Translations under genes and position numbers: made by a program
The notes under the pieces: model-generated
Database searches by the model: none
Seen by the model: the letters and a program-made list of their open reading frames with translations, nothing else
Told to the model about the DNA's origin: nothing
Shown here: positions 1 through 11,711 of the stretch, in pieces
Numbering within the stretch: the first letter of the stretch is position 1
How the letters are laid out: each line of letters starts with the position of its first letter
Assembly (NCBI GenBank): GCA_051453625.1
Contig: JBOZIK010000001.1
Location: 100,368,933-100,432,932 of the forward strand
DNA: 64,000 nt
Reading direction: 5' to 3'
From: Welwitschia mirabilis
Taxonomy: Eukaryota; Gnetophyta; Gnetopsida; Welwitschiales

Positions 1-1338
1 TACATCCACTACTAATTGACTCCATGAAGAATCTTTAGAGTAATGGAACTTCAATCCAAAATCCTTTAAAGTCCCTTTTAACTGAGTTAATCATGTTTGA
101 AATTGATAAAGGTAGTGTATGTCAGGGTTCACTAAGGAGACTACCACAAGCCTTATGGTAACATAAGTCTTTCAGTATATATCAGAACATTCAGTTGTGA
201 GGATTATGAAGTTAAAGAGATGAGAAAGTTATATATATCAAGAATTTAGAAGATAATAATAAAAAATCTATGTAATAGACCATCCAAATTTTAATGCCTC
301 AAAGAGCATTATAGAAAACAGAGCGTGTAAATGTTTTATATTGGTTAAAGGATGTGTGGAAAAATGGATACACTACAACTAGGCTAATCATGTCTCAGAG
401 ACCTTTCACAATGAGATGAATGAATGACCAAAGTTGAAAGAGCTAAGGTTCATCTTTCATCTTAGCTACATTTGCTTTACTGCTAGAGTTACGTCTTTTA
501 TGAGAAGGATCAATGGTTGCTGAGAGACTAGGCCCATCCAAGCTTGGGAAATCCCATTGTCTATTATTGGCAAAAGACTTTATTGAAGATAAAGCCCCGT
601 TAAAATGGTGGAGGCTAGTATTACACATGGAGGGGCTAAAAGCAGCGTTGTCAGTGACTTTATGAGTTCATATCATATGATCGATTTGAGGACTCAATAC
701 AATAGGAGAGGACTCAGTAACAAGGATGAATCTTGTCTATCAAAGATGAGAAGAGCCTAAAACACCAAGTCATAAGACGATTGATGACTCAAAGGAAAAG
801 TGTGAAAAAACTCCTAGGATGAGGCCCAACAAAATATCTTATCAAGGAACATTCACATATGAAGGGAAAGAAAAGAACCAAGTGATAAGTGTGGACTTGT
901 TAGTTTCTTTATGATTTTGGTATTTGGAGCAGTGTTGCTAATTGTTTTGTTTTACGATGTGTACATGGCTAGGTCTTATGGAAAAAGAGTAGGAAGTTTT
1001 GTTGGGATTACAAACATTGTTAAAGAAAAAGGTATTTTTAAAGGAAAAATAAGAAAAATAAAGAGGTAATCTTCCATTTTGAGATGGAGACGGTAAGGCG
1101 ACAGAAAAGGGCTAAAGAGAGGAGTGATCTCCCTCTTCCTAATCTTCTAAGGTTCTAATGAAATTAACAAGGGTTGTGATTAGGGAGATAGCAACTTCTG
1201 AGGCTAATTGAAAAGGTACAAAGTTAAGTGGGTAAGGGAAGTGTTAAATTTGTGATTTGGTGCTCCTCATTATTTTCTTAACTTTATTTAGCTAATTGAA
1301 TATTTGAGTTTGCAAGAACAAAAAGAATTTCTAAATTT
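1..1338. other. Unassigned sequence, no supported gene
   Basis: No frame longer than about 60 codons looks like a known protein on either strand. The sequence is purine-rich on the plus strand, and scattered stops interrupt all frames. It may be the upstream part of the decayed coding region that follows, but I cannot show this. I see no LTR end, PBS or terminal repeat here. Confidence 0.4.
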
Positions 1339-2083
1339 ATGCATAGGTGCAAGGAGGTTATTGATCTTATTTTAATTCTAGGTCCATTAGCACTAAGAGT
1401 AGTAACCAATACAAAGGAATTGGATGTTTTAATAGGGTCTTCTTCCAAAATGACCTTAGATGTGTTGTCTCCTCCAGCTGGGAAGATGAGCGATGATGTG
1501 ATAGTGACTTTACTACTTACTCTCAAGCTTCTAATTATGCTTTTTATCTTAGCAGCTGAGAGCTTGGAATGGCTAAATAACATGAACCCAATTAAGCTTA
1601 TCCCTAATTTTTACTCGATCTTAATGGATAGAAATTGAATAAGGTATTAAAGAAGAGGAGACTATTGAGAAATCCATTGATATGGTAAAAGACCAAGTTT
1701 ATAGATATGCCAAGCTGGAGGAATCACTTTCATGGATCACTTTTGAATGATTGAGACTCAAAATGAAAATCAATCAAAAATTTAAGGATCACATTAAAGA
1801 CCTACAATGCATAGTTGTGAATATAAAGCATCAATTGTCTAGAAAGCAATACTATCTCTCTAAAGCCATTGTTGTAGAAAAGGCTATGAGGCTTATAAGG
1901 TGGGTTGTAGATCTAATTAGGATCAAATCTAATAAAAACCTACTTATTGAGAGTCTGCATGAGAAGATTGATAAAGAAATCCTTCACCATAATACAGTGG
2001 TCAAAGATTATAATCTAATGAGCAAAAGAAAAGTGTACCAACTTGTAAATGCAAGAGTATGGAAGGACGATCGAGGAATATGA
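1339..2083 (+). pseudogene. Decayed plus-strand reading frame, coiled-coil rich, function unknown
   Basis: Two adjoining frames read on the plus strand. The first (1339-1638) runs 99 codons to a stop and is hydrophobic and leucine-rich. The second runs from about 1646 to 2083 in one frame, broken only by a TGA at 1748-1750. It is rich in Lys, Glu, Leu and Ile with heptad-like spacing, as in EKSIDMVKDQVYRYAKLEES, which suggests a coiled coil. No catalytic motif is visible. Charged, helical proteins of this kind often sit in the gag or accessory ORF of plant LTR elements, so a transposon origin is plausible but not shown. I do not recognise the family. The codon at 1751 is TTG, so it does not mark a natural start. 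The minus-strand frame at 1284-1583 is its shadow. Confidence 0.35.
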
Positions 2084-2568
2084 TTGAAAGATGGGAAACA
2101 TGGTGACCTTCATAAAATAAGAAACTGGAAAGAAAATTTTGAAGAAAGGGTAAAAAAGTATAAGATTGCATTTGTTACATAGAGGACACAGTTGCAGTTC
2201 TTCAAGGAGGTATTGCTTGGGTAGGATCTCGTTCCTATTTGCAAAGTGGGGGCAAGATCAAGACAATGGCAAAAACTAGGGCTCACACGATGGAGGATTT
2301 ATTTAGCTAGGATATAGAAGAATCTAGGCCCCATAGATCTAAAGAAGCTATCTCCTCTAGGAATGGTACTTAAAGGGATTGATGTTCTCTGCTTTGTTGT
2401 AACCTTATTAGGATTTTTATATCCTATTTAACCTACAGGGTAGATCATGGGCAATTTTTGTATGCATGATAATTATAAAGATTCCAATAATTTATTAATG
2501 ATGATTTTGTAATCCTAATGAAAAATCATGGATTTCGTTTGTGGAAGATGGCCCTCTTGTTTTGCATG

Positions 2569-2630
<62 letters not shown>
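2569..2630. repeat. Compound (CT)n(AT)n microsatellite
   Basis: About 13 CT units pass directly into about 18 AT units. The tract ends just before the first assembly gap, and AT units reappear on the far side of the gap at 3533, so the microsatellite may have caused the assembly break. Confidence 0.95.
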
Positions 2631-3592
2631 CTAATAGAGTAAATTTTAGTATTGTTAAAAAAGTATTAAAATAAAATATATTNNNNNNNNNNNNNNNNNN
2701 NNNNNNNNNNNNNNNNNNNNNNNNNNNNNNNNNNNNNNNNNNNNNNNNNNNNNNNNNNNNNNNNNNNNNNNNNNNNNNNNNNNNNNNNNNNNNNNNNNNN
2801 NNNNNNNNNNNNNNNNNNNNNNNNNNNNNNNNNNNNNNNNNNNNNNNNNNNNNNNNNNNNNNNNNNNNNNNNNNNNNNNNNNNNNNNNNNNNNNNNNNNN
2901 NNNNNNNNNNNNNNNNNNNNNNNNNNNNNNNNNNNNNNNNNNNNNNNNNNNNNNNNNNNNNNNNNNNNNNNNNNNNNNNNNNNNNNNNNNNNNNNNNNNN
3001 NNNNNNNNNNNNNNNNNNNNNNNNNNNNNNNNNNNNNNNNNNNNNNNNNNNNNNNNNNNNNNNNNNNNNNNNNNNNNNNNNNNNNNNNNNNNNNNNNNNN
3101 NNNNNNNNNNNNNNNNNNNNNNNNNNNNNNNNNNNNNNNNNNNNNNNNNNNNNNNNNNNNNNNNNNNNNNNNNNNNNNNNNNNNNNNNNNNNNNNNNNNN
3201 NNNNNNNNNNNNNNNNNNNNNNNNNNNNNNNNNNNNNNNNNNNNNNNNNNNNNNNNNNNNNNNNNNNNNNNNNNNNNNNNNNNNNNNNNNNNNNNNNNNN
3301 NNNNNNNNNNNNNNNNNNNNNNNNNNNNNNNNNNNNNNNNNNNNNNNNNNNNNNNNNNNNNNNNNNNNNNNNNNNNNNNNNNNNNNNNNNNNNNNNNNNN
3401 NNNNNNNNNNNNNNNNNNNNNNNNNNNNNNNNNNNNNNNNNNNNNNNNNNNNNNNNNNNNNNNNNNNNNNNNNNNNNNNNNNNNNNNNNNNNNNNNNNNN
3501 NNNNNNNNNNNNNNNNNNNNNNNNNNNNNNNNATATATAACTACTTGAGTAAATGGTAGTATTGTTAAACAAGTATTAAACTAACATTTGTT
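2622..3592 (+). repeat. Diverged direct repeat on both sides of an assembly gap
   Basis: About 60 bases before the gap (2622-2682) match about 60 bases after it (3533-3592). Both begin ATATATAACTA and share TAGTATTGTTAAA and AAGTATTAAA. They differ at roughly one base in five. That is too much for the same locus placed twice, so this is probably a real local duplication with the gap inside. Positions 2683-3532 are 850 N. Confidence 0.6.
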
Positions 3593-5250
3593 AGTTAGTG
3601 TAAGATCAAACTTTAATAGTCCTAAACAAATGTGATAATTGTAAGTCATGCCTTGATGATCCCAAACCTTTTCCAAATTTTTAAAATCTAGTTAGAGCTC
3701 AAACATATCATTATACCATCCAAATCCTTTATTAGGCTTGATATGTCCCTTGGATTTGCTTGATATATCCCTTAGATTAAATTCTCCCTTAGGCTTGATA
3801 TCCCTTGGGTTTAATTTGCATGTGACCTTAAAAGGGAAAAAAGAAAGGGAAAAAAAGAAAAGAAAAAGAAAAGATACTAAAATACTGTAAAACCCATCCC
3901 CAAAAGAACCCAATCACATTTTAAGATGTAGTCTCAAAAAACGACCAATCACATTTTGAAACATGTTAGGGCACAAACCCTCACACAATGGCCTTTAAAA
4001 ATCAAAATTTTCTAATTTAAAAGGGGGGATCGTTAACAAATAAGGATAGAAGAGGGAAGTTTTTGGAACAAAACCGAAGTACATTCTTTTGCCCTTATCT
4101 TAGATCACCCTTTCGATAAAGTGCTACCCAAGCATCCTTGTAATGATGCTTCACCTAATGTTGTGGCAACAATATCATGTAACCTTCCCAACATCATCCC
4201 TCTAAGTTTTGGTTTCGCAACCACCTTTTCCTCTAAAACTCCTGTCCTCACTCATTCTGACCTCTTCCCCCGTCACAGCCTGTTGCTCCCTTAGCAGACG
4301 TTTTCTACATTCTTTCGGACATGCATAAGCCCTTATAATTAAAGACAATTAAGTAAGTGTCATTTAGATTGCTATTTCATATATTTTATTAATATTCTAC
4401 ATCGGGTTCTTTGTTAAGTGTAACATTTTAATAACTTCAATATTTGTTTTTACTTACTTTATTTTTCATTGCAGCCCCTTTCTTATTTTAGTTTACTACT
4501 TTCATATGTTGTTCCTTGTTTTAACATAAGTGATGTAGTCCTTGCAACTTAGAACCAGTAACTATCTAACTCTTATCCCATTATTATCCTTTTATTAATA
4601 ACCTAGGTGGGGTTGATGTTGTAAGGTTGTATTTCTCCCCTTTTCGATTTGACACTAGAAGGAGGGTCCTTTTGTTCCAACCATTGCAGTGTTTGATTAA
4701 AACTCTATGTCATCATTTTGTTACTACTAGCTTACTATTGTCTAATTCTTTTTAAAAAAAGATATAAAAAATTGTTTTTTTATCTAGGTTTGTTCTATTC
4801 TAAGTGTTGTACATTAAAATGTTGCTTTTATTATGTCTTTTAGAAAACTATCTCACATATTTTACATTACTACTACTTCTTGTGCTTGGTATCTTGAGAT
4901 TTAATTTTGAGCCTTAATTCTTAACTCTAACTCCCAACTTAGTATCTGTGAGCCTCATATCTTCTTGGTTCATCCTTGGATGTAACTCCTTAAATGTGAC
5001 ATCTTTTACTTCCGCCTTTGGATGTTATATCTTAAAACCTTGCCTCAGGGCATTACGTCTCCCCCTTTTTTGTTTTTTTTTAAATGTCATTTTTCTATTG
5101 CTTCTAAGCATTTGTTGTGAGGCCAAATTAATCATCTTTAACATTATTATTAGAGTATGTTCCAAGCTCATTTGACTGCCTTTTAGTGGAACAATAGCAA
5201 AAGCTAATTTGCGACTATGAATAATCAAAAGGGAATAGTTGTCTAGCATT
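3593..5250. other. Intergenic or unclassified repeat sequence
   Basis: No domain is recognisable. A minus-strand stretch around 4900-5249 stays fairly open and is rich in Lys and Arg (for example KKKQKRGRRNALRQGF), but it lacks any known motif. The region 4080-4330 is richer in C than its surroundings. No LTR ends were found. Confidence 0.3.
3727..3815 (-). repeat. Short imperfect tandem repeat, GCTTGATAT-CCCTTGG unit
   Basis: Three units contain GCTTGATAT followed by CCCTTGG or CCCTTAG, spaced about 27 to 40 bases apart. Read on the minus strand they fall in an open frame (3692-3913) as a repeating Lys-Gly/Arg-Asp-Ile pattern. That frame ends in a Phe/Leu run translated from an A-rich tract and is probably not a gene. 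Confidence 0.6.
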
Positions 5251-5699
5251 TTTGACTATTTCTGGATGATATCATAAGCCTGATCCGTTCATTGTACTAT
5301 TAGTAGATTTGTAACAGACAATTGATGAGATGATCACAAAGTTTAAAAGCATGACGAGCTCTTAAGCCAACACCTTCGCATCGATTACTGGACTCGACAC
5401 AATCATTAGGTATGCCTTAGAAATGTTTTAGATGTATTAGAGTTGCAAATGCAATGTGATGATTAAATGAAGGCTATTCTAGGGCCAATAACAGGAGTTG
5501 GAACATTGCCCACCCCCTAGTCATCCAGAAGAAGGTAGGAGAGAAGTAAATTCTGAGAAGATTTGCAGAAGCTCATTTGATAGGGCATTAGTGAATGGTT
5601 ACATATGAACGATCGTCCTCTTATCTTGTTTAGACAAAGCAAGTGGATGACGGTCTGTAACCAACAAATAATCATTACATGTATTGTTAAGTTTATATT

Positions 5700-6415
5700 G
5701 TAACTGCCCACCTACCATTTACCTCTCGTTCACTAGCTACTCNNNNNNNNNNNNNNNNNNNNNNNNNNNNNNNNNNNNNNNNNNNNNNNNNNNNNNNNNN
5801 NNNNNNNNNNNNNNNNNNNNNNNNNNNNNNNNNNNNNNNNNNNNNNNNNNNNNNNNNNNNNNNNNNNNNNNNNNNNNNNNNNNNNNNNNNNNNNNNNNNN
5901 NNNNNNNNNNNNNNNNNNNNNNNNNNNNNNNNNNNNNNNNNNNNNNNNNNNNNNNNNNNNNNNNNNNNNNNNNNNNNNNNNNNNNNNNNNNNNNNNNNNN
6001 NNNNNNNNNNNNNNNNNNNNNNNNNNNNNNNNNNNNNNNNNNNNNNNNNNNNNNNNNNNNNNNNNNNNNNNNNNNNNNNNNNNNNNNNNNNNNNNNNNNN
6101 NNNNNNNNNNNNNNNNNNNNNNNNNNNNNNNNNNNNNNNNNNNNNNNNNNNNNNNNNNNNNNNNNNNNNNNNNNNNNNNNNNNNNNNNNNNNNNNNNNNN
6201 NNNNNNNNNNNNNNNNNNNNNNNNNNNNNNNNNNNNNNNNNNNNNNNNNNNNNNNNNNNNNNNNNNNNNNNNNNNNNNNNNNNNNNNNNNNNNNNNNNNN
6301 NNNNNNNNNNNNNNNNNNNNNNNNNNNNNNNNTAGTCACTTACCACTCACCTAACGCCCATTGACCCCTTACCTATTGCCCACATATTGCTCGCATATTG
6401 CTCACCTACTACCTA
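5700..6415 (+). repeat. Pyrimidine-rich CCCACCTA-like tandem cluster interrupted by a gap
   Basis: On both sides of the 590-N gap (5743-6332) the plus strand carries many short units such as GCCCACCTACC, CACTCACC, TATTGCCCAC and CATATTGCTC repeated side by side. The pattern looks like a small tandem array inside the LTR upstream of its TATA box, probably expanded within the gap. Confidence 0.5.
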
Positions 6416-6422
6416 TCCAAAG

Positions 6423-6433
6423 TTATAAAAACC
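6423..6433 (+). promoter_or_regulatory. TATA box of the E0 LTR
   Basis: TTATAAAAACC lies about 620 bases before the LTR end and is followed by a C-rich stretch, as expected for an LTR core promoter. The position fits a long R-U5 region like that of the other LTRs in the window. Confidence 0.55.
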
Positions 6434-7047
6434 CCCCATAGGCATCCTTTTTCTACATCCTTCTTTGCATTGAAGTAGCTTGTGATATTGGAACATCTTG
6501 GAAAAGGGATCCATTTATTTATGATAGAAGTTTTCCTAAGTGCGAGGCTGTGTTTCGTTCATTGAGAGACTACTATTTGTAAGTGGATGCATTTGAAGTG
6601 CAATTGGTAATAAAAACAAGAATGCTTTTTCTCAAAATCATCTCTCTCTGTCTTTCTTATGTTTTATGTTAAGGTCAATTTAATGCTATTCTAGATTGAA
6701 TTTGATTTTGATATAGAGCACATGCTACTTGGGTAATAACAAGTTAGTAATTTTTTTAGTCAATTACATTTAGGACATTTAATCTTCATTCCGTCGCATG
6801 CTCATTTCCATTGCATTACATTCTATTCCATCATCAGCATCTCTGATTTGCTTCTTTAGTTATTGAAACTACAAAAAACAATGATGAATTTGTTTTACAA
6901 TGAATTAATCTTCCAACATTCATTTGTTTTCTTTACTAGTTTACAATTTTTAGGTTGTACCTTATGTTAGTGTGTGTCGTGCTAAGACTATAGGTTTAAT
7001 TGATAAGCAAATAATTATTTCATTAATGCACACTTGAGTGACAAACA

Positions 7048-7066
7048 TTTTGGCATCATTTCTAGG
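7048..7066 (+). promoter_or_regulatory. Primer-binding site of E0
   Basis: TTTTGGCATCATTTCTAGG directly follows the LTR. It is a decayed form of the TTTTGGCGCC-type PBS found after the 5' LTR of Athila and related plant gypsy elements. Confidence 0.6.
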
Positions 7067-7249
7067 AAATCGTTTAGGATTGAAAGGTTGGTTCTCATTA
7101 CACAAGTAACTAACTTGATTTCAAGATTATTTTCTCATGTTGTGTTGTCTATCTACTTTTTCTTTCTTTTTGTTTGTATTTCAATTTTTGTTTTATATTG
7201 ATTATTGGTTTTCTTTCTGTGTGAACACGAGGATTACTACTATTACAAC

Positions 7250-8253
7250 AAACTTGGCCTACACTTTGTGCTTCATGTGATATAACTGAGTGTCATTTAC
7301 ATTGTTGTTCTAACCTCCTCCTNNNNNNNNNNNNNNNNNNNNNNNNNNNNNNNNNNNNNNNNNNNNNNNNNNNNNNNNNNNNNNNNNNNNNNNNNNNNNN
7401 NNNNNNNNNNNNNNNNNNNNNNNNNNNNNNNNNNNNNNNNNNNNNNNNNNNNNNNNNNNNNNNNNNNNNNNNNNNNNNNNNNNNNNNNNNNNNNNNNNNN
7501 NNNNNNNNNNNNNNNNNNNNNNNNNNNNNNNNNNNNNNNNNNNNNNNNNNNNNNNNNNNNNNNNNNNNNNNNNNNNNNNNNNNNNNNNNNNNNNNNNNNN
7601 NNNNNNNNNNNNNNNNNNNNNNNNNNNNNNNNNNNNNNNNNNNNNNNNNNNNNNNNNNNNNNNNNNNNNNNNNNNNNNNNNNNNNNNNNNNNNNNNNNNN
7701 NNNNNNNNNNNNNNNNNNNNNNNNNNNNNNNNNNNNNNNNNNNNNNNNNNNNNNNNNNNNNNNNNNNNNNNNNNNNNNNNNNNNNNNNNNNNNNNNNNNN
7801 NNNNNNNNNNNNNNNNNNNNNNNNNNNNNNNNNNNNNNNNNNNNNNNNNNNNNNNNNNNNNNNNNNNNNNNNNNNNNNNNNNNNNNNNNNNNNNNNNNNN
7901 NNNNNNNNNNNNNNNNNNNNNNNNNNNNNNNNNNNNNNNNNNNNNNNNNNNNNNNNNNNNNNNNNNNNNNNNNNNNNNNNNNNNNNNNNNNNNNNNNNNN
8001 NNNNNNNNNNNNNNNNNNNNNNNNNNNNNNNNNNNNNNNNNNNNNNNNNNNNNNNNNNNNNNNNNNNNNNNNNNNNNNNNNNNNNNNNNNNNNNNNNNNN
8101 NNNNNNNNNNNNNNNNNNNNNNNNNNNNNNNNNNNNNNNNNNNNNNNNNNNNNNNNNNNNNNNNNNNNNNNNNNNNNNNNAAACTTGGCCTACACTTTGT
8201 GCTTCATGTGATATAACTGAGTGTCATTTCCATTGTTGTTCTAACCTCCTCCT
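7250..8253 (+). repeat. 73-bp near-identical repeat flanking an 858-N gap
   Basis: Positions 7250-7322 and 8181-8253 are identical except for one base. The first copy ends exactly at the gap and the second starts exactly after it. This is best explained as one stretch of sequence placed on both contig ends. Confidence 0.85.
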
Positions 8254-8689
8254 TCCACTTCATGTGATTTGGAAGAGTGTTGCCACTAGGGTATAAAGAA
8301 GTTTGTTTAACATTTTGTGACCATGCAGGGTAACACTAAAGCATCATAGAGAAAACCATTTCTTTAAAAGGACTATTAAAAACGTTTTGGTTGATTTCCA
8401 TTCAATAATTAGAGTTGAGAAAGAAAAAAAAATTATTTTACGAATAGAGCCTGATACTTTTTCTACTTTTATTTGTAATAATTTTCAAAGCACTTTTTCA
8501 AATGTTCCTTATTCATTCACCTCTTAACCTAACCCTCTATTAAACACCACCTTCAACAACCCTTCAAATAATCTTTCATGTTCCTCAAACATGTCTCCAA
8601 GTTCTAAAATTTCTTCCTAATCCTTTAAATAAATCATTTTAAGTAGGAAGAGAGAAGTTTAGAACACTTTTGAGTTACATGTAGGGTGT

Positions 8690-9435
8690 GACATAGAATT
8701 GAAAAATTTCACTACCTATCCACCATTTTTAGGAGAGGACGGTGAGGACACTTTTCAACAGTTAATTCAAATTGAGCAACTTATCCTTAACTTATAAAAT
8801 AAAAACAAAAAAAAAAAAAGTTAGCGATAGATGGTAATCTTTCCTTTTACCTTAAGAGGAAAAGCCAAAGAAGAAGAGAGGTCACAGACTTTTCCCAATA
8901 GTGCCATGAAGATTATGCAAAAACCTATGAAAGCTTTCTTATAGCAACTTCATCCAATTCCATGGATGATGTTTCAAGAGGAGTTGAACATTTCTATTAT
9001 GGGCTTAAAGGTCAAACTAAATAACTTGTAGATTTTGCTTTTGGAAGTAATCTTCTAAATATAACTTTAGAGGATTCTTGGAAGTATTTAGAGTAGTTTG
9101 TAAAAACTAGTAAAACCTAACCAAAACTAGCACTTAGGGAAAACCAATCTGTATCCCAAATGTTTAAAGATCCTAATAAAGTCCAACATGATAAACCAAT
9201 TCTCCACGCCAACTTCATTAGAGATGTAACTACCAACTTAGATAAGTGCAATATAGCTGTAGCTGGTGCTAAGGTGATAAATGAGAAACCCTCATCTCCT
9301 TACTCCTTTTGTGAAATTTATGGAGATAATTCCCACATGACCAAAGAATGTCTAGTGTTACCCACTTGTAAAGAGATGTTTTTCAAAGAAGTTTGTGCTT
9401 TCAATCAAAGGTCTGATATGAATAACAATAGGTAA
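8690..9435 (+). pseudogene. gag: E0 gag, Athila-like capsid and zinc knuckle, broken
   Basis: Gag packages element RNA in virus-like particles. About 8700-8795 gives a gag N-terminal motif (TYPPFLGEDGEDTFQQLI). Around 8975-9110 follows the usual gypsy gag pattern EHFYYGLKGQTK, LVDFA and a 'SWKYLE' segment. The open frame 9160-9435 contains a retroviral zinc knuckle at 9310-9351, CEIYGDNSHMTKEC. The expected pattern is CxxCxxxxHxxxxC, and the second cysteine is a tyrosine here, so the knuckle is probably dead. Several stops and shifts separate the pieces. The protease follows about 700 bases downstream, in normal gag-pol order. Confidence 0.7.
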
Positions 9436-10079
9436 CAATTTTAATAAAGAATAATGGGCCCCCACCTATTTTTGAAACCTCTTTTGGAAATAGATTTAGG
9501 AATTGAAATTTCCAATCACGTTCTTTCAACTATCAAAACAACTGAGGTGATTCAATTTGTAATTCAAGTGAAGAACTTAGGAAAATGCAATATACCACTA
9601 ACAAACACATTGAAAATCAAAGCAAAAACATTGAAAATCTCATATGGTTATTACAGAAAAATATGTTAGGAAATTAAATGTCCCAAGATATTCTTGCTAT
9701 CCCAATCCTTCCTAAACCAAATGATGTAAAAAAGGATTGGAAAGTCCCAATAAAGAGAATACAAGGGATAACTATGATATTAAAATACTTGAGAGTCCCA
9801 ATTTTCCTTTAAAGAGAAATGAAACACCAATCAAGTGCAAAAATGCAAGAAACCAGCCACTCCATGGCTTGAGAAATTGACAACCAATCCATCTATGATG
9901 AATACCTCTAGGCCATAATACAAGATATGAGTATAAACTTACCTTTTTGGAAAGTCTTTAAAGACAACCCCAAGTATGGTAAGGTGTGAAGTGATTTAAA
10001 GACGAGAAAACAAGAACAAACCATACCTCTTTTCATGGAACAAACTATCTTCAATTTAGTCATGCAAAAATGCCCAACA

Positions 10080-10650
10080 TTTAAAGACCATGAGGTTGCA
10101 ACTACAAGAATTGTACTAGAAGCAAACAAGAGAATAAAAAAGGCTTTAATTGATATTGGAGCTAGTGTTAATGTTATTCTACTTCATATATGTAAAAAGT
10201 TTGTGTTATAAAATAGGGTAGTGCAAATTCTATTAGAGATGCTGACGTAACCATTAAATGACCTAGAGGAATCATCAAACCGTTAGTGATTCAAATTGAA
10301 GAAGATTACTACCCCATAGATGTGGTTGTGGTTGAAGATAAGCATGAAAGAGGTTATCCATTCTTCTAGAAAGAGATTTTTGTGCTACTACACACTGTGT
10401 CGTAGATACTTGAACTGGTATAAGAAATTTATTATAAGAGTCTTTGATGCAGCAGAGAAGGATATAAAGGATAACTTAGAAACCAATGAAAACATCAAAT
10501 CCATGATGCTCCTTCAACACCATGCCATAGAAGAAAGGTTATTAACCTTACCCAATAAATCTTTGTTTGATGGTCATTTTGAATTTGTTAACATTGATGT
10601 AGCCTTAATTGTTCAAACCCTTGTAGTCATGACTATGATATTTTAAGCAA
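10080..10650 (+). pseudogene. E0 aspartic protease and linker, broken
   Basis: The retroviral-type aspartic protease cleaves the polyprotein. The active-site motif reads ALIDIGASVNVI, with its Asp codon at 10152-10154. It matches the D-S/T/I-G-A pattern of plant gypsy proteases. Downstream, 10260-10380 reads as the usual post-protease strand (PLVIQIEEDYYPIDVVVVED), after which the frame shifts into the open frame 10320-10646. That frame ends with acidic linker sequence before RT. The order PR then RT and the strand agree with E0. Confidence 0.65.
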
Positions 10651-10979
10651 CGACCAATAAATAGAAATGAATAATACTTTTGAAACCATTACTGAATATG
10701 ATATCTAACAAGTGCTATCTATTAAAACCTTACTTCATGAAGATGGATGTTCAACTTTTATGAGTGATGATTATTAAATTCATTTTAAATAATTACCCAA
10801 TGGTTTAAAGTACATCTTTCTTCATAATAACCCTAAGAAACCTCTAATGATTAGGGAACACCTTACTCTACAATAAGAGGAAGCCTTGATTTAACTTCTT
10901 ACATCCAAAATACATGATTTTGCTTAGACTCATAAAGACCTTAGTGCCATTATCCCCTTTATTATTTAACTTAAAGTTT

Positions 10980-11711
10980 ATTTGTAGGATAATGCTAAAC
11001 CAATTCAGCAATCCCAAAGAAGACTAAATCCAGCTCTTAAAAAAAAATTATAAAGGTTACATTGTTAAATGTATAGATCCTAAAATTATTTATGCCATTT
11101 CGAATAGTGAGTGGATTACCCCTTTAACTATAGTACTAAAGAAAGGTGGAAAGTAATGAGTGTGTATAGATTTTCAAAAACTCAATGATGTGACCAAAAA
11201 AGATCATTGCCTATTGTCCTTTCTAGGCCAAGTGCTTGACTGCATCGAAACCCACTCATATTATTGTTTTCTTCATGGTTATAGTGGCTATAATCAAGTT
11301 TGCATAGCTAGTGAAGACCAAGCTAAAATAACTTTTATCTCATCCTTCGATACTTTTGCCCTAAGGAAAATGCCCTTTGGTTTATGTAATGCACCAAAAA
11401 GCTTTTAAAGAGCTATGATGGACACCTTTTCAGGTATGAATGAAGAATCTGTTAAAATTTTCATAGATGATTTTTCTATCTTTAGAGATCCTTTTAATCA
11501 AATTATGAAAATATAGAGCAGATCTTAGGTTGTTGCATTTCAAGTACTTAAGTTAAAAGAAAAGTCATTTTTTAGTGAAACAATGTATTATGTTAGGGCA
11601 TCATATTTCTATGAAGGCATAAGAATGAACATAGCCAAAATTGACATCATGCATAATCTTTCTCCACACACAAGTGTCAAATAAATAAGACCTTTTTTTG
11701 GGCATGTTGGA
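10980..11711 (+). pseudogene. E0 reverse transcriptase, truncated and broken
   Basis: The RT palm and fingers are easy to recognise in 11160-11408: DFQKLNDVTKKDH, then HGYSGYNQV, then KMPFGLCNAPKSF. These match Athila RTs closely. The catalytic box follows at about 11460-11477 as FIDDFS, so both Asp residues remain although the usual Tyr is Phe. The RT C-terminus continues to about 11710 (EGIRMNIAKID, then RPFFGHVGL). There the similarity stops and minus-strand sequence of element T begins. RNase H, integrase and the 3' LTR of E0 are absent, so E0 is truncated. Stops lie at 11406 and in the thumb region. Confidence 0.8.

Larger units (their letters stand above)
5251..7047 (+). repeat. 5' LTR of Athila-like element E0 (start not fixed, gap inside)
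   Basis: The 3' end is clear: ACAAACA at 7041-7047 is followed at once by a gypsy-type PBS. A TATA box at 6423-6433 and the leader after it are typical of an LTR. The part with CATTGAGAGACTACTATTTG at about 6559 resembles the same part of the L1 LTRs (56266 and after). I could not find the 5' border, so 5251 is only a guess from where the unassigned sequence ends. Positions 5743-6332 are N. Confidence 0.5.
5251..11711 (+). mobile_element. E0: truncated Athila-like Ty3/gypsy element
   Basis: The parts are in correct order on one strand: LTR, PBS, gag with zinc knuckle, protease, RT. The RT and gag motifs resemble those of A1 further along, so they belong to the same broad clade. The 3' half is missing at a sharp junction at about 11711. 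No target-site duplication can be read because neither outer border is certain. Confidence 0.65.

Noticed and set aside
2655-3572. Long open frames over N runs (also at 5684-6364, 42506-42952, 50659-51388)
   Set aside because: They consist almost wholly of unknown residues from N bases and have no coding support.
5025-5249. Basic minus-strand frame (KKKQKRGRRNALRQ)
   Set aside because: It is short, without a family match, and lies opposite a T-rich plus strand; mentioned only as part of the unassigned region.
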